64,000 nucleotides of DNA from Branchiostoma floridae (Eukaryota; Chordata; Leptocardii; Amphioxiformes; Branchiostomatidae). Positions within the stretch are counted from its first letter, which is position 1. Each line of letters starts with the position of its first letter. The notes under the pieces are model-generated. The model was given only the letters and a program-made list of their open reading frames with translations. It did no database searches and was not told the origin of the DNA. Both the position numbers and the translations under genes were made by a program. Positions 11,301-23,400 of this stretch are shown piece by piece. The DNA lies in contig NC_049981.1 in NCBI RefSeq assembly GCF_000003815.2, forward strand, positions 5,247,992-5,311,991, in the 5' to 3' direction.

Positions 11301-14300
11301 ATGTGCATATAAATACTATTTGCAAATACGTGCTGTCTACGTGCCAAAACACAATCTTTTGTGATCCGTAAGTGGTAAGTACCGCCTCCGTACGAACTCG
11401 TAGGGAATCCGACGAATTTTGGAGCACGTGGATACGCCGTAGAACTTTACGTGCAGGCAAAACTTTGTGTGCCGTGCGTTGATGTACTCCCTCTCTGCTC
11501 TTGCCAGTCGTTCCCCACGTTTTCAGAAATACGTGGCGGACGTGGCCTCCCAAAAATTAAACGTACGGCAAAATTGCATGTACGGTGGGTAGTGCCCTTA
11601 GCTGTACTGGTGTTACCGTTGTGAGCTCACCTGAGTAATACTGGACCTGCTTGGCGTGCTCGGCGTACGCCTGCGGCACGTACTGTACGTACTGCGCCGC
11701 CTGGGGCTGGTAATACGCCAGGCCGTAGGTCCCACGGGCTAGATAAATACAAAAAGGTGAAATGATTCCTGTTAAACCGTTATAGACATCAAGAGTTTTG
11801 TTTAGCTTATAGCTCTAAGCACTCAGAACGTCAATGTAACTATGTTTAATTACAGTTGGATGGAAATTATGACGACCCTAAAAATGAATGAATAAATAAA
11901 TAAATATAAATGACATTCATGCAATGGCAAGGTTATGGTTATGTTTGTTAACTGACTGCAATGGGTGCGTAGCTACAATGCTAAAAATCTGACACTAGAC
12001 GAACGGACCTAATATGTAGACGTATGCTGACGGATTACAATTTGCAACACCTGACGGATGCTGACGTATGTTGACAAATGCTGACGGATCCCAAAAACCA
12101 TCACGGATCCCAAAAAATGACGGATCCCACTTACATCCGCAACGCATTCGTAGGTATCCGTAACTCACGGTGGATGCAAACACGGAACCCGTATACTTAC
12201 GTGCTTCGTGACGGATGCTAACACTGCATCCGTATGGATACTTCCTAAATTACGGACCCTATACACATACGTAACGCATTCGTTGGTATCTATAAGTCAC
12301 TAACGGATTTAAACATTGCATTCGTATGAATACTTTACTTTTAACGTAAACAAAAGCATACGCGGTCAGGATTATTGTTTATCAGCAAAAACTGTTCAGA
12401 TGCAGACGTATACGAATTCGCAACATCCTGACGGATGCTAACGGATCCCCAAGATTACCAAAAGTCACGGATCCCATACACATCCGTAACGCATTTGTTG
12501 GCATCCGTGAATCGCTGTGAATGCAAACACGGAATTCGTGTGCTTACGTAATTGGCGGATGCTAACACAGCATCCGAAGGATACTTACTTTTATGTATGC
12601 GTGGCTAGCACTCTTGTTTTTGAGCATATATTTTATTTTTTAGATTGGTCATATCTTTCCCCCTTTTTGTACCTCGGACACCACAGTTTGTAACGTCAAT
12701 ACAAGTGAGACAATCCACGTTACGCTAGATACCAGAATACTCGGATTCGTAAGGATGCGAAATGGGTTTTTTTCTGCATTCGTGGCAAGATTACCAACAA
12801 TGCACTGCTCCAGTGGATTGCTCCAGTGGAGGGGATTCCATTGGAGCAGTGCATTGTTGGTAATCTTGGGATATCTTAAATATGCGACTCTGTATTTTTT
12901 TGCATCCATACATTGGGGCGGTGTATTGTGGGTAATCCAATCGTTGTCTCTCTGACCAATCAGACTGCACATCAGTCAGTTTAAAAATAAAGCGGAGATA
13001 GTCAGCGTTGTCCGTGAGGACCGCAATCTTTTTGTACCTCAAACTTTGAGTTTTGAAACGTTGAACTCGGGATATGGATTTGTACACACGTGTGTGAACT
13101 TCTGTAGTAGGGTGATGTTGAGGCGGTGACCAAACTCAAGTGGCAGTCGACGGACGGGACGGCGATCGAGGGACTGAAACAGCCAGCCATGTTTTGTAGT
13201 TCGGCGTCCTGGGGCTATTTTACATCACTGTCCTGCGGATCTCACGGCGAGGTATGTTTTATACAATCACTGTTTCCAAACAATACCCGCTTTGAATTCG
13301 TCTTTGTGACTACATTCCTTGTTGGCTAGTAGTTAGTAGCGCTTTTGGTATGCTTGGGCTGAACAGAAACTTATCAGCGACATAACGGAGCCTTACAAAA
13401 CACAAGTCACAAGCATGATACTTGCTGAGTAACTGTTGACTTATTTGGGAAAAAATTGAATCATCATCAAAACAGTACTTGTATACACATATGTTTGTCT
13501 CAAGCCTGGTATTTATTCGCATAGGAACATTCTGTTCCAACGGTGTTTACGTGTTTGTTTATATGCGACGTCTCGTACACAATGCAAAGTCCGGCCGGGG
13601 AAGCAGATCACACCTTGTCACTAATTATGCAACGCTAGACTGTTTCTGCCGCGCCCTCCCGGGGGACTTTTTTGGTATGATAATGCGGAATGTAACGGTG
13701 ATAATGGCGATACCACAATCAGATGCATTTGTTCCTGTTGTATAACAAGCCATTCACCATTTCTTTTCATATACACCCTAATTACTTTGACGGACGCATC
13801 CATCAAACATGGATGCTTTAGCTATCTCAAAATTTGATGGGATTATTCTTTCTCTTTTTCAGAAGGCGGGTCGACATTCTCTGGCCGTGTCAACAGCTGG
13901 GAGAACACTGGACTACAGGAAGGGCACAGAAGGAATTGAGCTGGGAGGGATCAGGGCGTAACTATCCTGAAAAGAAGCGGAGCACTGTCACTAGTAGAAA
14001 GGAGGCTTTGTGCTGTTGCGAGAAGCTGTACATACTGATACTATAAGTCATGTTAGTTGCACTTTACAAGCTGGATTCACTATCTGTATCCTGTAGCCGG
14101 ATGTGGAAATTCCTTAGAGTTGGACATCGCGAAGACTTTGATTTGTAATAGAAACAGATATTCGTAGAAGCAAGATTAGCCACAGACTCCCATGTCAGCT
14201 TTACATAAAAGTCAAATTGTATTCACGTTTGATCCTATATTCTATTTGGAAGTATAAGAAGTCATGTGATATTGGCGGTTAAAGGATTCAACTTTCCCTT

Positions 14301-17300
14301 AACATAATTAGATAACAGGGACTCTCTGTACATACCTGGTATAACCCATTCTTGTTGCAATATTGTATCTGTATACATATCATGTGGCAGACCGGATTCG
14401 GCCTCGATGACATTACGTCGTTTAGTTCTTCTCAGGACTGGTTTAGAATAAGATTATTCTGTGCATTCTTTTCTATTTCAAATCGTGTTAGACTTTTATA
14501 AGAAAGTAATTGGGCACACATGATATTGTGATTTGTCAAATGTGCGGAAAATTCATTAAAGTGACTTTGTATCTGCAGAAAATCCCGTTTTGGATTCTTT
14601 ATGATCTGATCATACGAAGAAATCCCTAAAAAACGACTTCGCATCCGCGGCAAATGCCGCATTGGGATTTCTTAAGATCCGACCATGACAAATATACGAG
14701 GAAAATCCTATAAAAACGACTTCGCATCCGCGGCAAAGGCCGTTTTGGGACCCGTTCATTCCAGGTATTCGAAGAAATCCTTTGAAAAACGACTTCGCAT
14801 CCGAGGGAAATACCGTTTGGGGATTCTTTGCGATCCGATCATTCCAGGTATTCGAAGAAATCCCTAAAAAAAACGACTTCGCATCCGTGGAAAATCCCAT
14901 TTTGGGATATGTTTGAGTCTTTTCATTCCGGATCCCAAAAATCCAAATTTCGGATATCTTAGGGATCCAACTCGAATCCGTTTGCATTCGCTAGCATTTG
15001 TTACAAATACGCAAATATCCCTGCTCGAATATGGCTACATCCGATACCCTTTCCCCCAGTGTGAGTATACTGAGCTTGGCCTATACATTTCACATACATG
15101 CATATCGATGAAAAGACTATTCCACCACTGCCCACAATATGTACTAGCATAATGTAGTTTACAGCTGATCATCATTCCTCAAGAAAGTTATGTTCCTCTG
15201 TTGTTGGTGCTTCTATCAACAGCATAATATGTGGATGGATCCGTTTGATATTTGGTAGGTAGGTTAGGGTCTAGAAAACGACGGCCAAGTCCGATAATAC
15301 CTCTTGGGGCAGGGAACAAGTGGTGTTTGCGGCCCCTACCGGCTTCTCTAAAACTGCAGGAGCCGGTTGTGTTTCAGACTTCGGACGAGAAAAACTGAAG
15401 AGTCATGACGGATTGTCATGACATCTTGTATGCTTAATATGGTGTCTCACTGCACCTGGGGCACCTGTGCGGCACTGCGGGGTTCGTTCACTGCGACACT
15501 ATTGTGTTATTTTTGCCAATTTTTATCATCTAGACATTGTGTAATACGTAAAAGTATAACTTAGAAGACAACAAAATAAACAAAACGTAAGAAAATTCGT
15601 TATCTCTGAAAGTCGTTGAGTAATCTTTGAAACCGCGCAGTGCCGCACCGGTGCCGCAAGTGCAGTGAGATACCACCTTATGCATGGAGCAGTGCCAAAG
15701 GGATATCAATCACCGCTGTACTCTAACCTCCATATATGTGTGTATAAAGGGTTATTATAACTCACTTAACCCCAGACCAGCGACTGTTCCCGAGGGAGTG
15801 TTTCTTCACAAGGCGCGTCTGTGTGGGTAGGACACGACAGGTGGTCACACCTGTACGAGCCGGCCACTTTTCTCTTTGATCTTACCGTGATTTGCATTTA
15901 TTCATTCTATGTTGGCTGTGCATGGGTGCAATGGTCAAGGTTTTAGAGTGCTCGTCTTGCATTTGGTAGGGCCTGAGTTCTATACCCGACCGTATCATAT
16001 TTACGAAAGACATTAAAATGGTGAGTGCTGCTTTCCCTGCTTAGAAATCAGTATTTGTCAAAGAGTATAGTAGTTGAATACACAGACAACTGCTAGTGGA
16101 CTAGTTCCCTACATGCGTACGTGATTGCACCAAAAGTTTTGTGGCCAAATGGCTACAGAAACGGAGATGGGTGCCGCCCTAGGCCTATGCACTGTCCTGT
16201 GCGGGAAGGCCCCCTTTCCACTAGACGGCGATCGCGCTGCGCTCTCACTGCGAACTAAATAGGATATGTGTAACCTTCGCTTTCACACAAAATGTAAAAG
16301 TGTGACCGAGAAGACAGCAAAACATAGAAAGTGAATAAAGATTCGTTTATTTTTTGTACAATTCGTTGAGGGATATGTCAAATTTGAGGTCGCAGAGAGA
16401 GCGCCGTCCTAGTAGAAAGGGAATATAACTGGCGTAAAAACCACGAACTAAAGAGTAATTTTGTAAAAAATAAAATAAAAAAACCCCAGAACTATGAGTT
16501 TTAAACGTTAAAGAGTATTCGTGATGCTTGCATACTCCATTACATAAATAATAAGCAAGTATGATGTATCATCAAAGATTTCAAACTTCCCAATAAACAT
16601 ATAACATAACGCTAGATTCGGCCCGAGGTTCCGGCAAATAATATCAATCAAAAACGGAAATGAGAATAACTACCTTGAAGTTTATATCTAGACGTTGTCA
16701 GCAACGAATTGACGGGATATGAAGAATAAAGGAATATAAATGTAACTTTCTGTCACTCTGGTATTCAAACTCGCTCGATGAGTACAACCCGCAAACAGCC
16801 TGTTTGACCGCGGTATTTTCCCAACAATGTGCCTCATCTAAAGAGGCGCGGAAAGACCTTTCTGTGTCAAATCCCCATCAGTGGCAGCTAAATTTCAGGA
16901 ATTCTCGTGAGTCAATCAATTTCTAACCGTCACATTCCGAAGAAAAGAACTTCGACAGGTTCCTTGATTAATCTGTTCGTTACATTAATTACATTTCCTG
17001 TATCTACGATTAGGCATGTTGCATTGGACTTTGCTTTAATTTGAACTTGTGAAACGTTTAACTTGTGAAAAATCTATAAAACGTAAGGTTTAAAAAGATT
17101 CTCGGAGACGGAAAGGTCACATTACAAAATGCGAATGTGAACATTCTGAAGAAAAAAATCTACTAAAGACCCTTCCGTTCTTCAAGTACTTTTTATCTTG
17201 ATATTAATGAAAAAATAAACCCGGCAATATATCCGTTACATTTTTGCTCATTGACTTCCCTTTCAGTAAACAGTAAAATGAACTTCTTTTAAAATTGAAA

Positions 17301-17733
17301 ACTCCGATTTTATAGGTGTATCTCCGTTAACAAGGAGCGCCTCTAAAGGCCGACTTCACAAACTTTTTTCAAGAAACGTCTGATATCGATGTTTAAGATC
17401 TTATATGAATTTTTTTCTGTTTTCTCAGAAGACATATCATAAATTTGATACGACCTAGTCCTACTTCAGCACAAACTTTTTATCCAAATAAAATTGGCAG
17501 GTGCCTTACCTTCGAATGGCCGTTCTTTACGCACAACTGAAAATAATTTTTCAAGCTTGCGATTCCATTAAATGTTCTCAGTCTGTACTTTTTGACGGAA
17601 GCTAGACGTGTTCTAGATGGATGCAAGGTTAAAAATTAGTCTTGGCATGCAGAAAACAAGTCATACCTTCACCTTCCTGAATACCGGCGACCATAAAGGC
17701 GACCACGAGGACGAAGAAAACGTTTCCAGACAT
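8303..17733 (-). CDS. Gene B: small secreted laminin-EGF protein with HVKQAA tail (4 exons, 178 aa)
   Basis: Exons, in coding order: 17733-17667, 11738-11631, 9663-9605, 8605-8303 (stop TAG). Phases are 1,1,0. Exon 1 is 67 nt, the same length as in genes A and D, and encodes a signal peptide (MSGNVFFVLVVAFMVAG). Exon 2 encodes a Tyr/Gln/Ala-rich linker with repeated QYVQYV. Exons 3 and 4 encode one laminin-type EGF at residues 62-108. The tail (109-178) has three or four copies of a HVKQAA motif spaced by Ala/Tyr/Pro-rich sequence. There is no LDLa exon, unlike the three paralogues, and intron 1 is nearly 6 kb and filled with repeats. In exon 1 the donor after ...EGEG is preferred over one 6 bp upstream, because it restores the 67-nt length. 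Secreted; function unknown. Confidence 0.83.
8606..9604. other. Intron 3 of gene B
   Basis: AT-rich. A short (GTAG)n run sits at about 9339-9354. Nothing else was recognised. Confidence 0.6.
9664..11630. other. Intron 2 of gene B
   Basis: Mostly the 888-bp transposon. The part from about 10780 to 11630 is low-complexity and AT-rich, with no gene seen. Confidence 0.6.
9879..10766. mobile_element. PIF/Harbinger-like non-autonomous transposon with 3-bp TTA target duplication
   Basis: The ends AGGCCCCCTCTCACTAGACT and its reverse complement form terminal inverted repeats of about 45-50 bp. They are flanked exactly by TTA (9876-9878 and 10767-10769). A 3-bp TWA duplication is typical of PIF/Harbinger. 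The interior has degenerate direct repeats of GTCACTGTTGTGT and no transposase frame. It sits inside another repeat (see the findings). Confidence 0.78.
12000..12560. repeat. Degenerate short-period repeat rich in GACGGATGCTAAC / ACGGATCCCA
   Basis: Phrases such as GACGGATGCT, CACGGATCCCA and CATCCGTAACGCATT recur many times with variable spacing. A long minus-strand frame across part of it is an artefact of the repeat. Confidence 0.65.
12784..12870. repeat. Hairpin / foldback element
   Basis: CAAGATTACCAACAATGCAC at the left is matched in reverse complement by GTGCATTGTTGGTAATCTTG at the right. The arms are about 32 bp around a loop of about 20 bp. Confidence 0.8.
13099..13959 (+). CDS. Candidate two-exon plus-strand gene end nested in gene B intron 1
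   Basis: Possible exons at about 13111-13250 and 13861-13959. The first reads VTKLKWQSTDGTAIEGLKQP... AMFCSSASWGYFTSLSCG and ends at a good donor (GGCGAG|GTATGT). The second follows a strong pyrimidine-tract acceptor (TTCTTTCTCTTTTTCAG) and continues in phase 0 as KAGRHSLAVSTAGRTLDYRK to a TAA. It is more GC-rich and codon-like than its surroundings. I do not recognise the family. It may be the 3' end of a nested antisense gene, a duplicated gene fragment, or chance. The upstream acceptor is weak and no start exon was found. Confidence 0.3.
14575..14945. repeat. Minisatellite, about 85-95 bp unit, 4 copies
   Basis: The phrase ACGACTTCGCATCCG occurs four times (near 14632, 14719, 14790, 14874). 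Each is followed by a GGCAAA..CCGTTTTGGGAT-like segment and a GATCC-ATTCCAGGTATTCGAAG segment. The open frames across it are repeat artefacts. Confidence 0.8.
15438..15678. mobile_element. PIF/Harbinger-like MITE, family 'CACTCTCACTGCACTTGGGG' (copy 1)
   Basis: The left end GGTGTCTCACTGCACCTGGG and the right end ...AAGTGCAGTGAGATACCACC are inverted repeats, with a GTGCGGCACTGCGGGG block inside. About 240 bp. Related copies lie at 24210-24454, 43543-43784 and 57567-57805. Confidence 0.75.
15921..15992 (+). pseudogene. tRNA-like sequence (degenerate tRNA or SINE head)
   Basis: An A-box-like GGTCAAGGTTTTAGAGTG is followed by CTCGTCTTGCATTTGG and a decayed B-box GAGTTCTATACCC in tRNA-like order. 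The B box departs from GGTTCGANTCC, so this is a pseudogene or tRNA-derived SINE head at best. Confidence 0.35.
16208..16424. mobile_element. PIF/Harbinger-like MITE, family 'CCCCCTTTCCACTAG' (copy 2)
   Basis: Begins GGCCCCCTTTCCACTAGACGG and ends TCCTAGTAGAAAGGGAA. The core is in reverse orientation relative to copy 1. Confidence 0.75.
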
Positions 17734-17851
17734 GATGATGGCTCTGAGTTGTATTCTCTCTCACACACGAATCTTCAAGACGCAAGACGAGCTCTGGTCT
17801 TCTCGAGGGGTAGTCTGAAGTCTTCAGATGCTGGAGGCTTTCTCAGACGTC

Positions 17852-17886
17852 CTTATAAACCGTGCGACTGCACGTTTGCGCATGCT
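17852..17886 (-). promoter_or_regulatory. Core promoter of gene B: TGCGCATGC plus TATA-like box
   Basis: TGCGCATGCT at 17877-17886 (plus-strand reading). On the minus strand TTTATAAGG follows about 20 bp downstream, 119 bp before the ATG. The arrangement is the same as in gene A. Confidence 0.55.
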
Positions 17887-19607
17887 CGAGTGTAAATCTA
17901 CCAATGATCTGCCGTTTTGTGTCGCTGACAAAGAAGGGGATCCGCTTCTCGAAAGGAGTGGCAGAATCAATGACATCGTAAGTGGCGGGGTCACCAGAGG
18001 TCAGTGTGGATAACCACATAACCAAAACAAACCAGTCTGGTATAGACACACGTGAATTGCAATGTCTAGAATTCCTCGTCACGGCTGCGACGGTTTTTAC
18101 AAATACATTACAAATAAATTATCTTTATTCAACACCAGGATGAGAAAGAATTGCGCTTCGTAATGGTGATCTGCTGCTCTTGTCTATCATCTGCGTCATT
18201 TTCGTGCGGAAATGTCCCTGTTTTAATGTTTGTTTCTCTTGAGTACCAAAACATCTTTTAGCTCAATCACACCCTTTAGTTGTCACAGAGAAAATGTTTT
18301 TCCAGTCGGTTCTTTTATCTTAATTTGACAGCTACACAATGATGTGGTTTTTGAAATGTTTATCTGTTTACAGACACTTACGGTATCATTGCCTCGTTAG
18401 TACCAGAGACCTGTTGGCTAAACCGCGAATCTTTTCATTGTGCAGACTGTAAATGCTATTATGTTATTACCGGGTGGTTGGGTAAACGTTTACGCTTGTC
18501 TTTGTAAATGCTATGTACTCGTGTTGTATATACGGCGAACCCATTTGACCTGGGTAATTGATCATTGTGAAGAGAGACTGCCGCATCGTGGTTCTACCGT
18601 TGGAACTGTTCTAAGCCGCACGTACGAAATAAGGGAACGTAGGTAGATGACAAACGTTCTGTCGGTAGATTAAATGCACTACTGTAAAACGGCAGCGATA
18701 TATACATTCTGATATTTCTAAAGAGAATATCAAATCTGAATAATCTATAACCTCACACACTCTTTGGGTGGACAGGAGGCGCTTTTACTCCAGTAGCGTA
18801 ATAAGTGGGAAGGTCTTTCTAGAAGGTTCAATCTAAAGTAACTTATTCTTAGGACTATTCTTAAAAAGAGAGAGAGAGAGAGAGACAGAGAGAGAGAGAG
18901 AAAGAGAGAGACAGAGAGAGAGATAGAGAGACAGACAGACAGACTGACAGAAAGACAGAAAGACAGAAAGACAGAGAGAGATACAGACAGACAGGCGGAG
19001 AGAAAGAGAGACAGAGAGACAGAAAGAGACAAAGACAAACAGACAGACAAAGAGACATGGAGAGACAGGAAGAAAGGGGAATGGTCTATATTGCGCGAAT
19101 TGCACTCTTATATAAAAACTTCACACATAAGAGCAGCATGGCGCTTTCTAATCCAGCAGTCCTACATCTTCATCTATCGTTGTTTCTTACTTGTTGTCCT
19201 GTGACGAACACTCCCCTCGTCGAAATGGAAGTCAAGTACAGTATTTCTCATACTACTTTACCAGCATTTCGTAGATTGTCATAGAGTCAGTTATTCAAAA
19301 GAGGCTACCCTTGTGGCCTTTTTTCATACAGTTTGTGGGTTTTCAACGAAGTAACACTGCATTTTACACAATAAGCAGTGAAGTATTAAATAGTCTCAAA
19401 TGTAGAAAGTGCTCTGGTACTTGAGCTTTGGCATGAAACTTGAGAATGCAGAGATGTGCAAATAAAAAGTACACGTTTCTTCACTTTCATGTATGCATTA
19501 TAATACCTCGCCTCACTTGTTCCATGACTTTACTCGTAGTAATCTTAATACTAGATGGATCTTTTAAAGTAAAAAGAAGAGTTTAAACACAATTCTGAGT
19601 ACAACAT
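17887..19607. other. Spacer between genes B and C
   Basis: Contains only the GA/GACA microsatellite. No gene was recognised. Confidence 0.55.
18868..19060. repeat. (GA)n / (GACA)n microsatellite
   Basis: About 190 bp of GA with interspersed GACA. The three Ser/Leu/Cys-rich minus-strand frames here are artefacts. Confidence 0.95.
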
Positions 19608-19613
19608 TTTATT
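19608..19613 (-). terminator. Polyadenylation signal of gene C
   Basis: AATAAA on the minus strand, about 820 bp after the stop codon. A nearer functional signal cannot be excluded. Confidence 0.4.
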
Positions 19614-20431
19614 GTCAAGCTTACATGTAGATACACAATCTTCTTATAGTACCGTATGCTGGATGATATGGTACACAGACAAGATACTTTGAAATAATGC
19701 CGGTAGCCAAGAAACTACACATTCTGTAATGACTAATGATGATATGAAATCAAAACATCACTCTTGTTAAAATTCCGTGATGTCATCACACTTATATTAT
19801 GTGCACGAATACATATTTGCGTGTTGATAATTTTTTAAAACAATAACTTTCTCGTGTCAACATGATGCATAGGAACATCGTCTACCAGGATATATCAACG
19901 ATTGGGAAAAATATTGAAACACAAAGTTTGCATCTTTCTTTAAGTATATGGGGCCAATTGTTCTTTACATGGTACAATATTGTCCATTTTCTTTCTACAG
20001 GATTCCTTTAATAGTTCCATCAGAATGGTATATCATTTGAAAATGAGATAATTCATACTCTATAGAGAAATCCATGCCACCGACGGTTTGATATCTCCTC
20101 AGCTATCTTCGGTAGCTACTCAATGCAGTGGCATGCAGGAGCAGCATTCCAAATGTCCTTAAAAGTGACGTTACTCTCCAAGCAGAGGTTAGTGGGTAAT
20201 ATTGTGACCTTCTTCCACAATTAGCTTAGAAATTATTTAGCCCTTTTTTCCGACTTGTAGGCCGGAAGAGAGAAAACAGGGAATAGGGCGGACATAGAAG
20301 AAGGTCATAATTTTCCAACTAGCCTTTTCTTAGAAAAACGGAGGGAGTTTACTATACTGAGAATTGAAACGCGACAACATTGTACATGAAAATAACATTT
20401 GTTCTCTTGAATTCTAAAAACAGTTCTCCTT

Positions 20432-23400
20432 CTACTGGAACATCCAGTTGTTATGGTGACGCCTGGGATGACCACGCGGGATGAACTGGACATACTGGAC
20501 AGGCTGACAGTCCAGCGGAGTCCCGCGGGTGGCCAGACCCACGTACCCCTGCTGACAGTACTGACACTGCATCCCCTCCGTGTTGTGTTGGCAGTTCTGT
20601 GGGGGTGGGGCAATAAAAAATTCCTATCAGCATGGCGTACATTCATCGGTTATTTTTCTGTATGTTAATCTCCAAGCAGAGAGCTTACGGTGCCATAAGA
20701 TAGTATCAAAGCTGGACAAAGAGTATAGCCGGCCAAAAGAGTAAGACGACCACCGGAGCATACACCCTCCTAGCTTCACTCCTCTGCCAGCTTTAGCTTT
20801 TGATACTATCTTATGCTCACGAAGGATCTGCTTGGAGATAAGCTTTATAAATACCTTGCTTTCGGCCTCTGTGCGTGGTAGTAGTAGTAGTGAAAAAAAG
20901 GCATCAGTAAAAAGTATATTGTCAACTTAATCTTAAAACGTTAATATAGATATGACAATGACGTCGAATTGCAGAGGGGCTAGGCCAAAGGACTCAGGAG
21001 CAAGCTGTTTCGATATTTGGCGTTCTGGGCTAGACGTGGTGTCCTTGCGAACTTAGGGGCACTTCACACGACTTTCCTGGCTCCACCCTGGCGTAAAAAT
21101 GGCCCGGTCATCACTGAACGATTGTCCCGGTTGTGGACGGGGAGTGATGGCCCCGCTTTTACGTGCTGTGCCCTAGACACATTGGCCTCAAAAAGGCTTT
21201 CCTTAATGTAAGTGTCATTGAAGACAGCGAGAACGTCCTTGTCTCACACATAAATCTCTTGTTCACTTGCGAGGTCCATTTCCGTAATATTTTATATGTT
21301 TGAAAAGTGTAAGGTGTGTTTATGGCAGAAAAGATTTGGTTTTGGCTCTTCAAATTTTTTTTTGTATCTACTGTACGAACGAAAAGTACAAATGCTTACT
21401 GCGCAGACTCCCTGTGATGCACATTCGGTAGCGTGGTTGTTACAGTAGCACGTGATCACCTGCTGGGCTGGAAGAAAAAAGTTTGTTGAGTAAAAACTGA
21501 GGTTCTAGTTCATAGACACCTATAGACATATATATACATCTAGACATCTACACTCTCTCCTTTGAGAAATTTTGTTAAGTCAACTATGAGCATCCCTTTC
21601 TCTACGTATTTGTTCCGGTTGGAAGATGACGTGCTCCAATTTTGATTGTCTATCAAGGACAAAAAACACTTCATGTATTTTCTTTATCTTTCCAATAAAT
21701 TAGCAAAGACAAATCGAAAATATATACCTGCATATACAACAAGCATATAAATTTGTGAAGAAACTCAAGTAGCATATAAAAAGTATGTTTTTCATTTGGT
21801 GGTGTGGGAAAAATGTCTATGTGTGTGGCTATATTATATTACTTTATTATACAAACGCATCTTAAGCTACAATTTACAACATTGCTAAGAAACGAGAAGC
21901 TGAATAAGTGTATTAGAATAGATTGAGAACCCATGTTTTAGATTAGTGTTAGAAACCATGTGCACTGTATTACGACTCTTTGTATCTATACGAGGGGGGT
22001 TCAATAAGTTCTTTGCCTCACCAAGAAATAACAAGCACAACTCAGATTTTCAGGCACAACTTCATAGTATGAAGTCTTTTATCAATATCCTCCAAATTTC
22101 AAATCATTGGAGTCATTACTTTCCAGGCATTCGTTTTTCCTAAATTAGAAGGTAAGTGGCGAGAAAAAAGTTGTGTGAATTGTGATCAGACATGTGTGGG
22201 TCTAGTTTCCCATGCCATAAATTAACAAAAGACGTTGTCAAAATGTTTGATAATGATTCTCTTCCTATTTCAAGCAAAAAGAATTGGGTTTCTAACTTCC
22301 AGCAGCGCAAATTGACCCACACACTCAGGTCAGGTCAATTGTCCACGTTTTTTTCCTTCTCCCTCACCTAACGTTACTGGGTGTCGCCTGCAAAGTAATG
22401 ATCACACTAATTTGAATTTTGGTACATATTTATATAAGACTTTATACTTGACATCTATGCTTCGAAATCTGAGCTGTGCTTATTTTTTCTCGGTAAAGTC
22501 GGGGACTTATTGATAACCCCACGTACATGTATAAAGTCTTATATAAATGTGTACCAAAATTCAAATTATTGTGATCATCATGTTGCAGGCGACACCCAGT
22601 AACGTTAGGTAAGGGATAACGAAAAAAAAAAGGTGGACAATTGATCTGCAACCTGAGGTGTGAGGTCAAATTGTCTGATCACACTTCACCCTTCTTTTTC
22701 TCCCCACTTACCTTCTAATTTAGAAAAAACGAATGCCTGGAAAGTAATGACTCCAATGATTTGTAATTTGGTGGATATTGATAAAAGACTTCATACTATG
22801 AAGTTGTGCCTGAAAATCTGAGTTGTGCTTGTTATTTCTTGGTGAGGCAAAGAACTTATTGAACCCCCCTCGTATATGCCTGTACTTAGCCCGTTATGGC
22901 ATGGATGTGCAATAAAGGCTATTATCTATATTTTCCTCTATGTTCCTAGGGACAAAGGACATTATGCACAAAGTGCCTAATTTTACGAGTTATTGATGTC
23001 AGTATAACCCGTCATTGTCCTTAAGAAACAGAGGGCATTTCTTACATAATGACTTGGCAGGCCTTTGAAGCATACATCAACATGGCGGACTCTATATGAC
23101 GTCATAGTCACGTAGTTGCGAAAAAGACTGACCTGGTTGCTGTTTCCTGACCATGACCTTGGAGGGAGGGCGGATGACCTTGCTGGGAGGATGAATGACA
23201 GCTTGAGGGGCCGGCAGACCATTCCGCAGATGCATGGCCCAGTCTACAACGAGAAATGTGATTTGTTTTAAAACACAAAAAGCATAATTGGTGCATAGAC
23301 ACATATAGTATGCAATAAAATCTTGACGTTTGCTTTTGTATTAAATTGTAATAAATTCACAGTCATAATTTGGTACAGGTCTGAAGTTGTAATGTTCCTA

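Larger units (their letters stand above)
11739..17666. other. Intron 1 of gene B (5.9 kb)
   Basis: Holds two GGATCC/CATCCG-rich repeat fields, a hairpin, a possible plus-strand exon pair, two MITEs and a tRNA-like stretch, all listed separately. No LDLa-coding remnant was found. Confidence 0.55.

Noticed and set aside
18745-19105. Ser/Leu/Cys-rich minus-strand frames
   Set aside because: Translation of the GA/GACA microsatellite.
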